Assembly (NCBI GenBank): GCA_011526085.1
Contig: WYBC01000029.1
Span: 26,982-90,981 of the forward strand
Source: Lysobacter sp.
Lineage (GTDB): Bacteria > Pseudomonadota > Gammaproteobacteria > Xanthomonadales > Xanthomonadaceae
Direction of reading: 5' to 3'
Length of the DNA stretch: 64,000 nucleotides
Position numbers and translations under genes: made by a program
Notes under the pieces: generated by a model
What the model was told of the DNA's origin: nothing
What the model saw: the letters and a program-made list of their open reading frames with translations, nothing else
Database searches by the model: none
Part shown: in pieces, positions 49,375 to 59,825 of the stretch
Position numbering within the stretch: position 1 is the stretch's first letter
How the letters are laid out: each line of letters opens with the position of its first letter

Positions 49375-50373
49375 TCAGCCCAGCATGCCGTGCGCGGCGA
49401 TGCCGGCCGGCGGCCAGTTCTCGAGCTTCATGCCGAGCGAGAGGCCGCGCTGCGCCAGGACTTCCTTGATCTCGGTCAGCGACTTCTTGCCGAGGTTCGG
49501 GGTCTTGAGCAGCTCGACTTCGGTCTTCTGGATCAGGTCGCCGACGTAGTAGATGCTCTCGGCCTTGAGGCAGTTGGCCGAACGCACCGTCAGCTCCAGA
49601 TCGTCGATCGGGCGGAGCAGCAGCGGGTCGATACCGGTGGCGGCCGGCTTCGCGGCACCGCGGTCGCGGTGGGTGAAGTCGCCGAACACCGACAGCTGAT
49701 CGGTCAGGATGTCGGCGGCGGTGCGCACGGCTTCCTCGGCGTCGATCGTGCCGTTGGTCTCGATGTCGAGCACGAGCTTGTCGAGGTCGGTACGCTGTTC
49801 CACGCGGGCTGCTTCGACTTCATAGGCCACGCGGCGGACCGGCGAGAACGAAGCGTCGAGCATCAGGCGGCCGATGGCGCGGGTCTCTTCGTCCGGACGA
49901 CGACGGGCGGCGGCCGGCTGATAGCCGAAACCGCGCTCGATCTTCAGACGCATGTTCAGGGCGGCATCCTTGGTCAGGTGCGCGATGACATGGTCGGTGT
50001 TGAGGATTTCGACGTTGTGGTCCGTCTTGATGTCGCCGGCGGTGACCACGCCCGGGCCCTGCTTGTTCAGGCTCAGGGTGGACGATTCGCCGGTGCCCAT
50101 CCGGATCGCGACGTCCTTGAGATTCAGCAGCACTTCCAGTACATCTTCCTGCAGGCCTTCGACCGTGGTGTACTCATGCAACACGCCGTCGATCTCGACT
50201 TCGGTGATGGCATAGCCGGGGATCGAAGACAGCAACACGCGGCGCAACGCGTTGCCGAGGGTGTGGCCGTAACCACGCTCCAGCGGCTCGATCACAACCT
50301 TGGCGCGGTTGCCGGCAAGGCGCTCGATCTGCGGAGCGCGCGGACGCAGGACCTGGTTGGCGGATACCGTCAT
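49375..50373 (-). CDS. rpoA: RNA polymerase alpha subunit
   Basis: 332 aa (E. coli 329). N-terminal assembly domain ([41 protein letters not shown]), linker about 235-250, and C-terminal domain ([50 protein letters not shown]) that contacts UP elements and activators. Located 151 nt after rpsD, a longer gap than usual, which holds a 9-bp hairpin. Confidence 0.97.
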   Translation of the reverse strand: MTVSANQVLRPRAPQIERLAGNRAKVVIEPLERGYGHTLGNALRRVLLSSIPGYAITEVEIDGVLHEYTTVEGLQEDVLEVLLNLKDVAIRMGTGESSTLSLNKQGPGVVTAGDIKTDHNVEILNTDHVIAHLTKDAALNMRLKIERGFGYQPAAARRRPDEETRAIGRLMLDASFSPVRRVAYEVEAARVEQRTDLDKLVLDIETNGTIDAEEAVRTAADILTDQLSVFGDFTHRDRGAAKPAATGIDPLLLRPIDDLELTVRSANCLKAESIYYVGDLIQKTEVELLKTPNLGKKSLTEIKEVLAQRGLSLGMKLENWPPAGIAAHGMLG

Positions 50374-50489
50374 CTTGTGGTGTCTCCTGGAGCCGGGGCC
50401 TCGCGGCCGCGGCGGTGTTTCTGAGGGCCTCCCCGGGCGAGGGAGGCGGCCGACACGCGGAGCGCGACGACCGTGGGGGTCGGGAGTCT

Positions 50490-50512
50490 CGCCGCCGGGG
50501 CCGCCGGCGGCG
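50490..50512 (-). other. hairpin in the rpsD-rpoA gap
   Basis: CGCCGCCGG / CCGGCGGCG, 9 bp with 5-nt loop, 12 nt beyond the rpsD stop. No T-tract; probably an mRNA-stability or attenuation element rather than a full terminator. Confidence 0.5.
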
Positions 50513-50524
50513 TCTCGCCATCGC

Positions 50525-51151
50525 TTACTTCGAGTACAACTCGACGATCAGCGCTTCGTTGATGTCGGCCGGCAGATCGCCGCGATCCGGAACGGCCTTG
50601 AACACGCCGCTGAACTTCTTGCTGTCGACTTCGATCCAGCCCGGGGCGAGATCCATCGTCGACGAGACGTTCAGCGCTTCCTGCACGCGCATCTGCTTCT
50701 GCGCCTTTTCGGACAGCGTGATCGCATCGCCGGCCTTGACCTGGTAGGACGGCAGGTTCACCGACTTGCCGTTGACCAGCACGCCGCGATGCGACACCAG
50801 CTGGCGGGCGGCCGGACGGGTGACCGCGAAGCCCATGCGATAGACGACGTTGTCGAGACGGGTCTCGAGCATCTGCAGCAGGTTCTCGCCGGTGTTGCCC
50901 TTCTTGGTCGAGGCCTTCTTGTAGTAGTTGCGGAACTGACGTTCCAGCAGACCGTAGATGCGCTTGACCTTCTGCTTCTCGCGAAGCTGGGTGGCGTAGT
51001 CGGACAGCTTGCCCTTGCGCGACGCGCCGTGCTGGCCGGGCTTCTGCTCCAGCTTGCACTTCGAGTCGAGCGCACGCGCCGGCGACTTCAGACTGAGGTC
51101 TGCGCCCTCGCGACGGGCGAGTTTGCAGGTGGGACCGATATAACGAGCCAT
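50525..51151 (-). CDS. rpsD: 30S ribosomal protein S4
   Basis: 208 aa (E. coli 206). [23 protein letters not shown] start; S4 RNA-binding domain ([34 protein letters not shown]). A primary 16S binder and, in E. coli, the translational repressor of the alpha operon. 26 nt after rpsK. Confidence 0.97.
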   Translation of the reverse strand: MARYIGPTCKLARREGADLSLKSPARALDSKCKLEQKPGQHGASRKGKLSDYATQLREKQKVKRIYGLLERQFRNYYKKASTKKGNTGENLLQMLETRLDNVVYRMGFAVTRPAARQLVSHRGVLVNGKSVNLPSYQVKAGDAITLSEKAQKQMRVQEALNVSSTMDLAPGWIEVDSKKFSGVFKAVPDRGDLPADINEALIVELYSK

Positions 51152-51177
51152 GGTGTTCTCTGCTCCTCAGGCCGCGG

Positions 51178-51570
51178 TCAGACGCGACGCTTTTTCGGCG
51201 GACGGCATCCGTTGTGCGGAATGGGCGTCACGTCGATGATGTTGGTGATCTTGTAGCCGACGCTGTTCAGCGAGCGAACGGCCGATTCGCGACCCGGACC
51301 CGGGCCCTTGATGCGCACTTCGAGCGCCTTCAGACCGTAGTCGAGGGCGGCCTTGCCGGCCTTCTCGGCGGCGACCTGCGCTGCGAACGGGGTCGACTTG
51401 CGCGAACCGCGGAAGCCCGCGCCGCCCGAGGTCGCCCACGACAGCGCGTTGCCCTGGCGGTCGGTGATGGTCACGATGGTGTTGTTGAAAGAAGCGTGGA
51501 CGTGGGCGATGCCGTCGGTGACGACTCGCTTGATCTTCTTCTTGGTCTTGGTGGCTGCCGGCTTGGCCAT
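51178..51570 (-). CDS. rpsK: 30S ribosomal protein S11
   Basis: 130 aa (E. coli 129). [56 protein letters not shown] and the C-terminal [13 protein letters not shown] are canonical. Platform protein of the small subunit. 12 nt after rpsM. Confidence 0.97.
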   Translation of the reverse strand: MAKPAATKTKKKIKRVVTDGIAHVHASFNNTIVTITDRQGNALSWATSGGAGFRGSRKSTPFAAQVAAEKAGKAALDYGLKALEVRIKGPGPGRESAVRSLNSVGYKITNIIDVTPIPHNGCRPPKKRRV

Positions 51571-51582
51571 GATCTATGCCCC

Positions 51583-51939
51583 TTACTTCTTGATGGCCTT
51601 GCGCGGACCCTTGCGGGTACGGGCATTGGTCCGGGTGCGCTGGCCGCGGAGCGGCAGACCGCGACGATGGCGGAGGCCGCGATAGCAGCCCAGGTCCATC
51701 AGACGCTTGATAGCGATGCCGATTTCGCGGCGGAGGTCGCCCTCGACCGTGAACTTGCCGATCTCGGCGCGGAGGCGCTCGACCTCGGCTTCGGACAGAT
51801 CGCGGATCTTGGTGTTCGAAGCGACGCCGGCGGACTCGCAGACCTGCTTCGAACGGGTACGGCCAATGCCGTAGATGCTTTGCAGCCCGACCCAGACGTG
51901 TTTCTGGGCAGGCAGGTTGACACCTGCAATACGCGCCAT
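51583..51939 (-). CDS. rpsM: 30S ribosomal protein S13
   Basis: 118 aa (E. coli 118). [34 protein letters not shown] start; [28 protein letters not shown] end. First gene of the alpha operon here; the 440-nt upstream gap and a TAGAAT at 52012-52017 suggest its own promoter. Confidence 0.97.
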   Translation of the reverse strand: MARIAGVNLPAQKHVWVGLQSIYGIGRTRSKQVCESAGVASNTKIRDLSEAEVERLRAEIGKFTVEGDLRREIGIAIKRLMDLGCYRGLRHRRGLPLRGQRTRTNARTRKGPRKAIKK

Positions 51940-52379
51940 GCGCGGATCTCCAACTGGTTTGGCGGCCGGGTTTCCCCGGCGGATGGGGCACTTGGGCTAA
52001 GTGAACTCGAAATTCTAACAGGGCCTCGATGATCATGGAAGAGGCGTGGCCGAAGCCATGCACCGCCGGAGCCCCGAAGGAATCCAGCGGACCTTCCGGC
52101 ATGGGGAGAGTGCCCATGCTCCGGCGACGGACCGAAACTGGCTGGCAGGGAACTTCCGGATCGGAATTCCCCTCCCCGCCGGCCGGCACTCCTCAGGTGC
52201 CGGCACTGGCTTCGGCCCACCTGCGCTCGAGACCGCCGCGCAGGTCGCCCATTTCCCCGGTTTCCGGCCGGGGGACCAGGATCATCCGCGAAGGAATATC
52301 CCGGTGTTGCGATATCGACCGCGTGTCGGTCGGCACCGCTTGGCGGAGCGACTGGGTCGCTCCACCCTTGTGAACGCAT
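51940..52379 (-). other. long secY-rpsM intergenic region with hairpins
   Basis: 440 nt where E. coli has only rpmJ. No L36 sequence is readable on the minus strand. It holds three perfect hairpins: 52345-52363 (GGAGCGAC/GTCGCTCC, just after secY), 52182-52204 (GCCGGCAC/GTGCCGGC) and 52153-52165 (TTCCG/CGGAA). A candidate promoter lies at its rpsM end. Confidence 0.6.
52012..52017 (-). promoter_or_regulatory. -10 element candidate for the alpha operon
   Basis: TAGAAT on the minus strand 72 nt before rpsM, with TTCCAT as a weak -35 at exactly 17-bp spacing. It would leave a leader of about 65 nt. Confidence 0.4.
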
Positions 52380-53732
52380 TTACCTCGAACCGCGACTGCC
52401 GCCCTTCAGATTCGCCTTCTTGAGCAGGCTCTCGTACTGGTGCGACATCAGGTGCGCCTGGATCTGGGCGATGAAGTCCATCACGACCACGACCACGATG
52501 AGCAGCGAGGTGCCGCCGAAGTAGAACGAAGTACCCAGCTCGGTCTGCATGAACGTCGGCAGCAGGCAGACGATCACCAGATAGATGGCACCGGCCGCGG
52601 TCAGGCGCGTCAGCACGGCATCGATGTAATCCGCCGTCGCCTTGCCCGGACGGATACCGGGAATGAGCGCGCCCGACTTCTTGAGGTTGTCGGCGGTCTC
52701 CTGCGAATTGAAGACCAGCGCGGTGTAGAAGAACGCGAAGCCGATGATCAGCGCGGCGAACAGGATCATATACAGCGGTTCGCCGGGCGACAGCGCCTGG
52801 GCGATCTTCTGCAGCATGCTGACGTTGCCGGTGGCGCTGAACCAGGTCGACGCCGTGGCCGGGAACATGATGATCGACGATGCGAAGATCGCCGGGATCA
52901 CGCCGGACATGTTGAGCTTGAGCGGCAGGAACGACGTCTGGTTCATGTACGCGTTGCGGCCGCCCTGGCGTCGCGCGTAATTGACCGTGATCCTGCGCTG
53001 GCCGCGTTCGACGAACACGACGAAATAGGTGAAGACCAGCACGATCGCAAGGATGAAGATTACCGTCAGCGAACTCATGTCGCCGTTGCGAGCCTGTTCG
53101 AGCGTGTTCAGCACGGCGCCCGGAAGGCCGGCGACGATACCGGCGAAGATGATCAGCGACACACCGTTGCCGATACCGCGCTCGGTCACCTGCTCGCCGA
53201 GCCACATCAGGAACATCGTGCCGGCGGTCAGCGAAACCACTGCGGTCAGGACGAAGCCCATGCCAGGCGAGTAAACCACCGGGATGCCGTTGTTGGCGCC
53301 GGAGGCCTGCAGCGCGGTCGCGATGCCCGCCGCCTGGAACACCGCGAGCGGAATCGCACCGATGCGCGACCACTGGGTGATGCGGCGGCGGCCGGACTCG
53401 CCTTCCTTCTGGATCGCCTTCAGGCTGGGCACGATCTGCACCAACAGCTGGACGATGATCGAAGCCGAGATGTAAGGCACGACGTTGAGCGCGAACAGAC
53501 TGAAGCGCTCCAGCGCACCGCCCGAGAACATGTTGAACATGTCCACGATGGTGCCTTCCTGGGTCTTCATCAGCTCCAGCATGGCCTCGGGATTGACGCC
53601 GGGCACCGGGATGTAGCACCCGATGCGGTAGACGATCAACGCCCCGAGTACGAACAGGAGGCGGGAGCGGAGCTCGGTGAACTTGCCGAGCCCGCCGCCG
53701 ATACCGCTCATCGCATTCGCGCTTCGCGCCAT
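52380..53732 (-). CDS. secY: preprotein translocase subunit SecY
   Basis: 450 aa (E. coli 443), ten membrane helices; the channel of the SecYEG translocon. [32 protein letters not shown] (TM1), [21 protein letters not shown], and the cytoplasmic loop [19 protein letters not shown] that binds SecA and ribosomes. Ends the spc operon, 7 nt after rplO. Confidence 0.97.
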   Translation of the reverse strand: MARSANAMSGIGGGLGKFTELRSRLLFVLGALIVYRIGCYIPVPGVNPEAMLELMKTQEGTIVDMFNMFSGGALERFSLFALNVVPYISASIIVQLLVQIVPSLKAIQKEGESGRRRITQWSRIGAIPLAVFQAAGIATALQASGANNGIPVVYSPGMGFVLTAVVSLTAGTMFLMWLGEQVTERGIGNGVSLIIFAGIVAGLPGAVLNTLEQARNGDMSSLTVIFILAIVLVFTYFVVFVERGQRRITVNYARRQGGRNAYMNQTSFLPLKLNMSGVIPAIFASSIIMFPATASTWFSATGNVSMLQKIAQALSPGEPLYMILFAALIIGFAFFYTALVFNSQETADNLKKSGALIPGIRPGKATADYIDAVLTRLTAAGAIYLVIVCLLPTFMQTELGTSFYFGGTSLLIVVVVVMDFIAQIQAHLMSHQYESLLKKANLKGGSRGSR

Positions 53733-53739
53733 GCTTCGA

Positions 53740-54174
53740 TTACTCCTCGACGCTGCCGCCGGCGGCTTCGATCGCCGCCTTGGCGCCAGCCGTCGCCGCG
53801 AGACCCTTGATCACGAGCTTCTTGGTCAGCTCGCCCTTCTTGACGATCTTGGCCTTCTTCGCGTCGCTCGGGATCAGCTTCGCAGCGCGGAGCGCGGCAA
53901 GGTCGATGGTGCCTTCCAGCTTGTCCAGCTGGTACAGCAGCACTTCGGCCGTATCTTTCGCCATCTTCGAGCGGAAGCCGATCTTGGGCAGACGACGCTG
54001 CATGGGCATCTGGCCGCCTTCGAAGCCGGCCTTGATCTTGCCCTTGCCGGCGCGCGCGAACGAACCCTTGTGGCCGCGGCCGGCGGTCTTGCCGAGGCCG
54101 GAACCGATACCGCGACCGACGCGGGTGCGCTCCTTGCGGGCGCCGTCGGCGGGCTTGAGAGTATTGAGACGCAT
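53740..54174 (-). CDS. rplO: 50S ribosomal protein L15
   Basis: 144 aa (E. coli 144). The start at ATG 54174 gives [37 protein letters not shown] and sits 8 nt after GAGGAG. A GTG at 54183, overlapping the rpmD stop, would add three residues. Late assembly protein of the large subunit. Confidence 0.96.
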   Translation of the reverse strand: MRLNTLKPADGARKERTRVGRGIGSGLGKTAGRGHKGSFARAGKGKIKAGFEGGQMPMQRRLPKIGFRSKMAKDTAEVLLYQLDKLEGTIDLAALRAAKLIPSDAKKAKIVKKGELTKKLVIKGLAATAGAKAAIEAAGGSVEE

Positions 54175-54179
54175 ATCGA

Positions 54180-54383
54180 TCACTCCTCGACGCGAACGAG
54201 GTAGTGCAGTTGCGTGATGAGACCACGCACCTGCGGACTGTCCTTCAGTTCGCGCACATCGTTGAGTTTGTTCAGGCCCAGCGCCTTCACCGAAAGACGG
54301 TGACGCGCCTGCGAGCCGCGCAGGCCCTTGACCAGGCGGACCTTGATGGTGCCGTTGCCGGCTGCCGACGGAGTCTTAGCCAT
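54180..54383 (-). CDS. rpmD: 50S ribosomal protein L30
   Basis: 67 aa (E. coli 59, here with an N-terminal extension [10 protein letters not shown]). [51 protein letters not shown] is the family core. Its ATG overlaps the rpsE stop by 8 nt, with GGAGGA inside rpsE as ribosome site. Confidence 0.95.
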   Translation of the reverse strand: MAKTPSAAGNGTIKVRLVKGLRGSQARHRLSVKALGLNKLNDVRELKDSPQVRGLITQLHYLVRVEE

Positions 54384-54915
54384 TGAGGAGATCCTCCGCC
54401 TTCTTGCCGCGCTTGGCCGCAATGCGGGTCGGCGACTGCATGGATTCGAGACCCTTCAGCGTGGCGCGGACCAGATTGATCGGGTTGCGCGAGCCGGTGG
54501 CCTTGGCCAGCACGTTCTTCACGCCAACCGCTTCGAGCACGGCGCGCATCGCGCCGCCGGCGATCACGCCGGTACCTTCGGAAGCGGGCTGCATGAACAC
54601 GTGCGCCGCACCATGGCCGGACTTGACCGCGTGCCACAGGGTGCCGTTGTTCAGGTCGACGTTGCTCATGTTCTTGCGGGCGTATTCCATCGACTTCTGG
54701 ATAGCGACCGGCACTTCGCGCGCCTTGCCGTAACCGAAACCGACCTTGCCGGCGCCGTCGCCCACCACCGTCAGCGCGGTGAAGGTGAACTGGCGACCGC
54801 CCTTGACGGTCTTGCTGACGCGGTTGACCGCGATCAGCTTCTCGATCATGCCATCGTCGACTTCTTCGCGGTTGCGATCGCGATCGCGGCCCCGCGGTTC
54901 ACGTTGTTCTGCCAT
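54376..54915 (-). CDS. rpsE: 30S ribosomal protein S5
   Basis: 179 aa (E. coli 167), with a charged extension [19 protein letters not shown] at the N-terminus. Core [43 protein letters not shown] and [24 protein letters not shown]. Decoding-fidelity protein. 163 nt after rplR. Confidence 0.96.
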   Translation of the reverse strand: MAEQREPRGRDRDRNREEVDDGMIEKLIAVNRVSKTVKGGRQFTFTALTVVGDGAGKVGFGYGKAREVPVAIQKSMEYARKNMSNVDLNNGTLWHAVKSGHGAAHVFMQPASEGTGVIAGGAMRAVLEAVGVKNVLAKATGSRNPINLVRATLKGLESMQSPTRIAAKRGKKAEDLLNG

Positions 54916-55048
54916 TTCGATATCTCGTTGATGATGGGAAATTTGCGGCTGCGCCGCTTATGGTTGTGATGTGGACCGGATGTTTCGCGCCGCCCGGAAC
55001 CGGAGAACGCGCCCGATGTCGCCTACATCGGCAGGTGAGACGACGGAT

Positions 55049-55062
55049 GGGGCCGAAGCCCC
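55049..55062 (-). other. hairpin in the rplR-rpsE gap
   Basis: GGGGC-CGAA-GCCCC lies 16 nt after the rplR stop in a 163-nt gap, which also holds CGATGT/ACATCG. Such a gap is unusual inside the spc operon. Confidence 0.45.
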
Positions 55063-55078
55063 GCCCGTTCAATGTTGC

Positions 55079-55438
55079 TCAGAACTGCAGACCACCTTCG
55101 CGGGCGGCTTCGGCGAGCGCCTTGATGCGACCGTGATAGCGGTAGCCCGAACGATCGAAGGCGACCTTCTCGACGCCGGCGGCCTTGGCCTTCTCAGCGA
55201 TCAGACGGCCCACCTTGGCGGCGGCTTCGCTGTTCTTCTTGCTTTTCAGGCTATCGCCGACCGCGGCCTGCAGGGTGTTGGCCGCAGCCAGCACCTTGGA
55301 GCCATCGGCGGTGAACACCTGGGCGTAGAGATGCTGACCGGTGCGAAGCACGGTCAGGCGCGGCACGCCGAGTTCGCGGATATGCGCGCGCGTGGATTTG
55401 GCGCGACGCAGGCGGGCAGTGTTCTTGATGCTGCTCAT
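55079..55438 (-). CDS. rplR: 50S ribosomal protein L18
   Basis: 119 aa (E. coli 117). [47 protein letters not shown] and [28 protein letters not shown] are canonical. Binds 5S rRNA. 32 nt after rplF. Confidence 0.97.
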   Translation of the reverse strand: MSSIKNTARLRRAKSTRAHIRELGVPRLTVLRTGQHLYAQVFTADGSKVLAAANTLQAAVGDSLKSKKNSEAAAKVGRLIAEKAKAAGVEKVAFDRSGYRYHGRIKALAEAAREGGLQF

Positions 55439-55470
55439 GATCTTGATCCTTCGGAAGCGGATAGGCCCGA

Positions 55471-55998
55471 TTAGGCCTTCTTGGCTTCTTTGCGAATGAT
55501 GGTTTCGTCGGAGTACTTCACGCCCTTGCCCTTGTAGGGTTCCGGCGGACGGAACGCGCGGATCTTCGCCGCGACTTCGCCGACGCGCTGCTTGTCGGCG
55601 CCCGAAACCACGATTTCGGTCTGGGTCGGGGTGGCGATGGTGATGCCTTCCGGCGCGGGGAACACGACCGGGTGCGAGAAGCCGAGCGCGAGGCTCAGAT
55701 CCTTGCCCTGCATCGAGGCGCGGTAACCGACGCCGACGAGATCGAGCTTGCGCTCGAAGCCCTGGCTCACGCCATGCACCATGTTGGCGAGGATGGCGCG
55801 GAGGGTGCCGGTCAGCGGGATCAACGAATCATCGTTGGCCGAAAGCTGGGCATTGCCGTCTTCGATCTTGACTTCGATGCCGGCGGGCTTCGCGATCGAC
55901 AGGGTGCCCTTCGGCCCCTTGACGCTCACGTTGTCGGACTGGACGTTGAATTCGACACCCTTCGGGAGGGCGATAGGCTTTTTGGCGACGCGAGACAT
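55471..55998 (-). CDS. rplF: 50S ribosomal protein L6
   Basis: 175 aa (E. coli 177). [34 protein letters not shown] start at 55998; [24 protein letters not shown] end. GGAG lies about 8 nt upstream. 13 nt after rpsH. Confidence 0.97.
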   Translation of the reverse strand: MSRVAKKPIALPKGVEFNVQSDNVSVKGPKGTLSIAKPAGIEVKIEDGNAQLSANDDSLIPLTGTLRAILANMVHGVSQGFERKLDLVGVGYRASMQGKDLSLALGFSHPVVFPAPEGITIATPTQTEIVVSGADKQRVGEVAAKIRAFRPPEPYKGKGVKYSDETIIRKEAKKA

Positions 55999-56011
55999 GG
56001 GCGAGCTCTCC

Positions 56012-56407
56012 TTACGCCACGAAGCACAGGACTTCACCGCCGACGCCCTGCTGGCGCGCCTGCGCATCGGTCATGATGCCCTTGGAGGTGGAAATGATGG
56101 CGACGCCGAGACCGCCGAGAACCTTCGGCAGCGCGTCCTTGCCACGATATTGGCGCAGGCCGGAGCGCGACACGCGATGCAGGCGCTCGATGACCGGCTT
56201 GCCTTCGTAATACTTCAGAACGATCTCGAGTTCGGCCTTGGCGCCGTTCTCGGTCACGCGCAGATCAGAAATGTAGCCTTCGCTCTTGAGAACGTTGCCG
56301 ATCGCGACCTTGATCTTCGAAGACGGCATTTTCACCGTCTGCTTGCCGACGGCGGCCGCATTCTTGATGCGGACCAGCATGTCGGCGATGGGATCAGTCA
56401 TGCTCAT
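56012..56407 (-). CDS. rpsH: 30S ribosomal protein S8
   Basis: 131 aa (E. coli 130). [15 protein letters not shown] near the start and [27 protein letters not shown] at the end. In E. coli S8 represses the spc operon at the L5 gene. The start at 56407 is supported by AAGGTGA. 197 nt after rpsN. Confidence 0.97.
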   Translation of the reverse strand: MSMTDPIADMLVRIKNAAAVGKQTVKMPSSKIKVAIGNVLKSEGYISDLRVTENGAKAELEIVLKYYEGKPVIERLHRVSRSGLRQYRGKDALPKVLGGLGVAIISTSKGIMTDAQARQQGVGGEVLCFVA

Positions 56408-56586
56408 TGAGAGTCACCTTATGAGTAGCACCGATATCCGCTTTCGCGAAATCTGTATGTTTTGAACGCCAGACCGGAGCCTGACGGGAAAGTTCCGGTT
56501 GCCCGGAGGGATTGCGCCGCCGGAGACGGCTACAGGCCGGACAGGCCGGCCTGCGGAACCACTTGAATCAACAGCCGCCTAGTCTA

Positions 56587-56604
56587 GCAGCCCACAGGGG
56601 CTGC
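56587..56604 (-). other. hairpin immediately after rpsN
   Basis: GCAGCCC-ACAG-GGGCTGC directly follows the rpsN stop codon, at the head of a 197-nt gap before rpsH. No T-tract. Suggests uncoupling of rpsH from rpsN translation. Confidence 0.5.
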
Positions 56605-56910
56605 TTACCAGCTGGCCTTGCGCAGGCCCGGCACGTCGCCGCGCATGGTCGCTTCGCGCAGCTTGTTGCGGCCCAGGCCGAACTTGCGATAGACACCGCG
56701 CGGACGACCGGTCAGGGCGCAACGCAGGGTCTGGCGGGACGGCGAGGAATCGCGCGGCAGCTTCTGCAGCTTGGCTGCGGCGGCCATCTTCTCTTCGAAG
56801 TCGCCGTCCTGGCTGTTGATGATCTTCTTCAGCGCATCGCGCTTGGCCGCGAACTTCTTCGCGAGCTTGGCCCGCTTGACTTCGCGGTTCACCATCGAGG
56901 TCTTTGCCAT
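56605..56910 (-). CDS. rpsN: 30S ribosomal protein S14, zinc-independent type
   Basis: 101 aa (E. coli 101). [67 protein letters not shown]. Lacks the CxxC-CxxC zinc knuckle, so it is the C-minus form that does not depend on zinc. 17 nt after rplE. Confidence 0.97.
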   Translation of the reverse strand: MAKTSMVNREVKRAKLAKKFAAKRDALKKIINSQDGDFEEKMAAAAKLQKLPRDSSPSRQTLRCALTGRPRGVYRKFGLGRNKLREATMRGDVPGLRKASW

Positions 56911-56927
56911 GAAATGCCTGTCCTGGA

Positions 56928-57470
56928 TTAGTTGCGGAACGGGAAGCGGAACGCTTCCAGCAAGGCCTTCGCTTCGGCGTCGGTCTTGGCGGTGGTGGTG
57001 ATGGCGATATCCATGCCGCGGAGCGCGTCGACCTGGTCGAAGTCGATTTCCGGGAAGATGATCTGTTCCTTCACGCCCATGTTGTAGTTGCCGCGACCGT
57101 CGAACGCACGGCCCGAGACGCCGCGGAAGTCGCGGACGCGGGGCAGCGAGATGTTCACCAGGCGATCGAGGAACTCGAACATCTTGGCGCGACGCAGGGT
57201 CACCTTGCAGCCGATCGGCCAACCGTCGCGGATCTTGAACGACGCCACCGAGACGCGGGCCTTGGTGACCACCGGCTTCTGGCCGGAGATCTTGGCCATG
57301 TCGGCCACCGCGTTCTCGAGCACCTTCTTGTTCGCCGCCGCTTCGCCCACGCCCATGTTGAGCGTGATCTTCACCAGCTTCGGCACTTCCATCGGATTGG
57401 TGTAGCCGAACTGCTTCATCAGCTTCGGCACCACTTCATCCTTGTAGAACTGTTCCAGACGAGTCGTCAT
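56928..57470 (-). CDS. rplE: 50S ribosomal protein L5
   Basis: 180 aa (E. coli 179). [27 protein letters not shown] and [42 protein letters not shown]. Binds 5S rRNA and contacts the P-site tRNA. 11 nt after rplX. Confidence 0.97.
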   Translation of the reverse strand: MTTRLEQFYKDEVVPKLMKQFGYTNPMEVPKLVKITLNMGVGEAAANKKVLENAVADMAKISGQKPVVTKARVSVASFKIRDGWPIGCKVTLRRAKMFEFLDRLVNISLPRVRDFRGVSGRAFDGRGNYNMGVKEQIIFPEIDFDQVDALRGMDIAITTTAKTDAEAKALLEAFRFPFRN

Positions 57471-57481
57471 TTTTGCATTCC

Positions 57482-57796
57482 TCAGGCGTCGACCGCCTCA
57501 CCGCTGGAGCGGAACACACGCAGTTTGCGTCCATCCTCCAGCTCTTTGATACCGATGCGCTCGCCCTTGCCGGAGGCAGGGTTGAACAGCATGACGTTGG
57601 AAATGTGGATCGAGGCTTCGCGCTCGATCACGCCACCCGGCTGACCCGCCTGCGGATTCGGCTTGGTGTGGCGCTTGATGATGTTGATGTTGGAGACGAC
57701 CACCCGGTCGCCCGCCACACTGACAACATCGCCCTGCTTGCCCTTGTCCTTGCCGGCGGTCACGACCACGCGGTCGCCTTTCTTGATGCGATTCAT
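57482..57796 (-). CDS. rplX: 50S ribosomal protein L24
   Basis: 104 aa (E. coli 104). KOW motif near the start: [60 protein letters not shown]. Early assembly initiator of the large subunit. 14 nt after rplN. Confidence 0.97.
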   Translation of the reverse strand: MNRIKKGDRVVVTAGKDKGKQGDVVSVAGDRVVVSNINIIKRHTKPNPQAGQPGGVIEREASIHISNVMLFNPASGKGERIGIKELEDGRKLRVFRSSGEAVDA

Positions 57797-57810
57797 GTCT
57801 GTTCCTCCGC

Positions 57811-58179
57811 TCAGAGCACTTCGGGCGCGAGCGAGACGATCTTCATGAACTTCTCGGAACGCAGCTCGCGCGTTACCGGTCCGAAGATACGGGTACCGAT
57901 CGGTTCATGCTTGTTGTTCAGCAGCACGGCGGCGTTGGTGTCGAAACGGATCAGCGAGCCGTCGGCACGACGCACGCCCTTGCGGGTGCGCACCACGACG
58001 GCGTTGTAGACCTCGCCCTTCTTCACCTTGCCGCGCGGGATGGCGTCCTTGATGGACACCTTGATGATGTCGCCAATGTGCGCGTAGCGGCGCTTGGAGC
58101 CGCCGAGCACCTTGATGCACATCACTTCCTTCGCACCGGAGTTGTCGGCCACTTCGAGGTGGCTCTGCATCTGGATCAT
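57811..58179 (-). CDS. rplN: 50S ribosomal protein L14
   Basis: 122 aa (E. coli 123). [60 protein letters not shown]. First gene of the spc operon by E. coli convention, but here only 16 nt after rpsQ, so S10 and spc look contiguous. Confidence 0.97.
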   Translation of the reverse strand: MIQMQSHLEVADNSGAKEVMCIKVLGGSKRRYAHIGDIIKVSIKDAIPRGKVKKGEVYNAVVVRTRKGVRRADGSLIRFDTNAAVLLNNKHEPIGTRIFGPVTRELRSEKFMKIVSLAPEVL

Positions 58180-58195
58180 GATTCAGGCTCCTCGG

Positions 58196-58459
58196 TTATT
58201 CGGCTGCGCGTTCGACGATTTCGACGACGCGCCAGTTCTTGGTCTTCGACATGGGGGCGCACTCGGCCACCCGCACCACGTCGCCTTCGTTGCAGCTGTT
58301 GTCGGCATCGTGGGCGTGGAGCTTGGTCGAGCGACGGATGTACTTGCCGTACAGCTCGTGCTTGACCTGACGCTCGACCAGCACGGTGACGGTCTTGTCC
58401 ATCTTGTTGCTGACGACGCGGCCCTGGACCGTGCGCTGCTTCTTTTCGGTGTTGTTCAT
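58196..58459 (-). CDS. rpsQ: 30S ribosomal protein S17
   Basis: 87 aa (E. coli 84). [68 protein letters not shown] is diagnostic. 10 nt after rpmC. Confidence 0.97.
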   Translation of the reverse strand: MNNTEKKQRTVQGRVVSNKMDKTVTVLVERQVKHELYGKYIRRSTKLHAHDADNSCNEGDVVRVAECAPMSKTKNWRVVEIVERAAE

Positions 58460-58469
58460 GGGTCAGTCC

Positions 58470-58655
58470 TTACTTCTTCTGACCGAGCAACATGTTGACG
58501 CGGGCGATTTCACGGCGCACGCGACGAATGTCGTGGGTCTTGGCGAGCTGGCCGGTGGCCTTCTGCATGCGAAGCGAGAAGCGCTCCTTATGCAGATCGA
58601 TCAGATGGGCCTGCAGCTCGGCGGCCGACTTGGCTTTGAGTTGTTTCAGTTCCAT
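58470..58655 (-). CDS. rpmC: 50S ribosomal protein L29
   Basis: 61 aa (E. coli 63). [37 protein letters not shown]... [15 protein letters not shown]. Sits near the exit tunnel. Its ATG shares one base with the rplP stop codon. Confidence 0.96.
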   Translation of the reverse strand: MELKQLKAKSAAELQAHLIDLHKERFSLRMQKATGQLAKTHDIRRVRREIARVNMLLGQKK

Positions 58656-59068
58656 CAGCGCACCGTCCGGGTCACGAAAGTGGTGGTGACCGAGAGCTTG
58701 GCGGCGGCCAGGCGGAAGGCCTCGCGCGCGGTCGCCTCATCGACGCCCTCGATTTCGTAGATCATGCGGCCGGGCTGGATCTGCGCGATCCAGTACTCGA
58801 CGTTGCCCTTGCCGGAGCCCATGCGGACTTCGATCGGCTTCTGCGTGATCGGCTTGTCGGGAAACACGCGGATCCACATCTTGCCGCCACGCTTCACGTA
58901 GCGGCTGATGGTGCGGCGCGCGGCCTCGATCTGGCGCGCGGTCAGACGACCGGTCGCGGTGGCCTTCAGGCCGTATTCGCCGAAGCTGACCTGGTTTGCG
59001 TTCCAGCTCAGGCCTTCGTTACGGCCCTTGAACATCTTGCGGTATTTGGTTCGCTTGGGTTGCAACAT
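58655..59068 (-). CDS. rplP: 50S ribosomal protein L16
   Basis: 137 aa (E. coli 136). [88 protein letters not shown]. Near the peptidyl-transferase centre. 2 nt after rpsC. Confidence 0.97.
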   Translation of the reverse strand: MLQPKRTKYRKMFKGRNEGLSWNANQVSFGEYGLKATATGRLTARQIEAARRTISRYVKRGGKMWIRVFPDKPITQKPIEVRMGSGKGNVEYWIAQIQPGRMIYEIEGVDEATAREAFRLAAAKLSVTTTFVTRTVR

Positions 59069-59070
59069 GA

Positions 59071-59823
59071 TTAATCCCTCGCTTCACGGTCGCGGCGCGG
59101 GCCGCGAGGACGGTCGGCGCGATCGTTACGGTCGCCACGGTCGCCGCGCTCGTTGCGCGGGGAGTCGTCCTGCTTCTCCTGGCCTACTTGGGAGAAATCG
59201 AAGATCTCGCCCTTGTAGATCCAGGTCTTGATGCCGATGACGCCGTAGGTGGTGTGCGCTTCGGCGAAGCCGTAATCGACGTCGGCGCGCAGGGTGTGCA
59301 GCGGCACGCGACCTTCGCGGTACCACTCCGAACGCGCGATTTCGGCGCCGTTGAGGCGGCCGGCGACGTTGACCTTGATGCCGAGGGCGCCGAGGCGCAT
59401 CGCGTTGCCGACGGCGCGCTTCATCGCGCGGCGGAACATGATGCGGCGTTCGAGCTGCTGGGCGATCGATTCGGCCACGAGCTGGGCATCGAGTTCCGGC
59501 TTGCGGACTTCGGTGACGTTGATGTGCGCGGGAACGCCCATCACGTCGCTGATCTCCTTGCGCAGCTTTTCGATGTCCTCACCACGCTTGCCGATGACCA
59601 CGCCCGGACGGGCGGTGTGCACGGTGACGCGCGCGGTCTTCGCGGGACGCTCGATCAGGATCTTGCTGATCCCGGCGGCGGCCAGCTTCTTGCGCAGCAT
59701 CTCGCGGACCTTGAGATCGGCGGCCAGGTACTCGGCGTATTCCTTCTTGCCGGCGTACCACTTCGAGTTCCAGTCCTTGGCGATGCCGAGGCGGATACCG
59801 GTCGGATGTACTTTGTGACCCAT
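59071..59823 (-). CDS. rpsC: 30S ribosomal protein S3 with Arg/Asp-rich tail
   Basis: 250 aa (E. coli 233). KH domain in [46 protein letters not shown] start. The last ~35 residues ([32 protein letters not shown]) form a low-complexity RGD/RND tail not present in E. coli. Helicase/mRNA-entry protein. 2 nt after rplV. Confidence 0.97.
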   Translation of the reverse strand: MGHKVHPTGIRLGIAKDWNSKWYAGKKEYAEYLAADLKVREMLRKKLAAAGISKILIERPAKTARVTVHTARPGVVIGKRGEDIEKLRKEISDVMGVPAHINVTEVRKPELDAQLVAESIAQQLERRIMFRRAMKRAVGNAMRLGALGIKVNVAGRLNGAEIARSEWYREGRVPLHTLRADVDYGFAEAHTTYGVIGIKTWIYKGEIFDFSQVGQEKQDDSPRNERGDRGDRNDRADRPRGPRRDREARD

Positions 59824-59825
59824 AC

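Noticed and set aside
52029..52423. Plus-strand frames in the secY-rpsM gap, and a search for rpmJ on the minus strand
   Set aside because: The plus frames are Arg/Pro-rich without ribosome sites; no L36 signature (CxxC...H) could be read.
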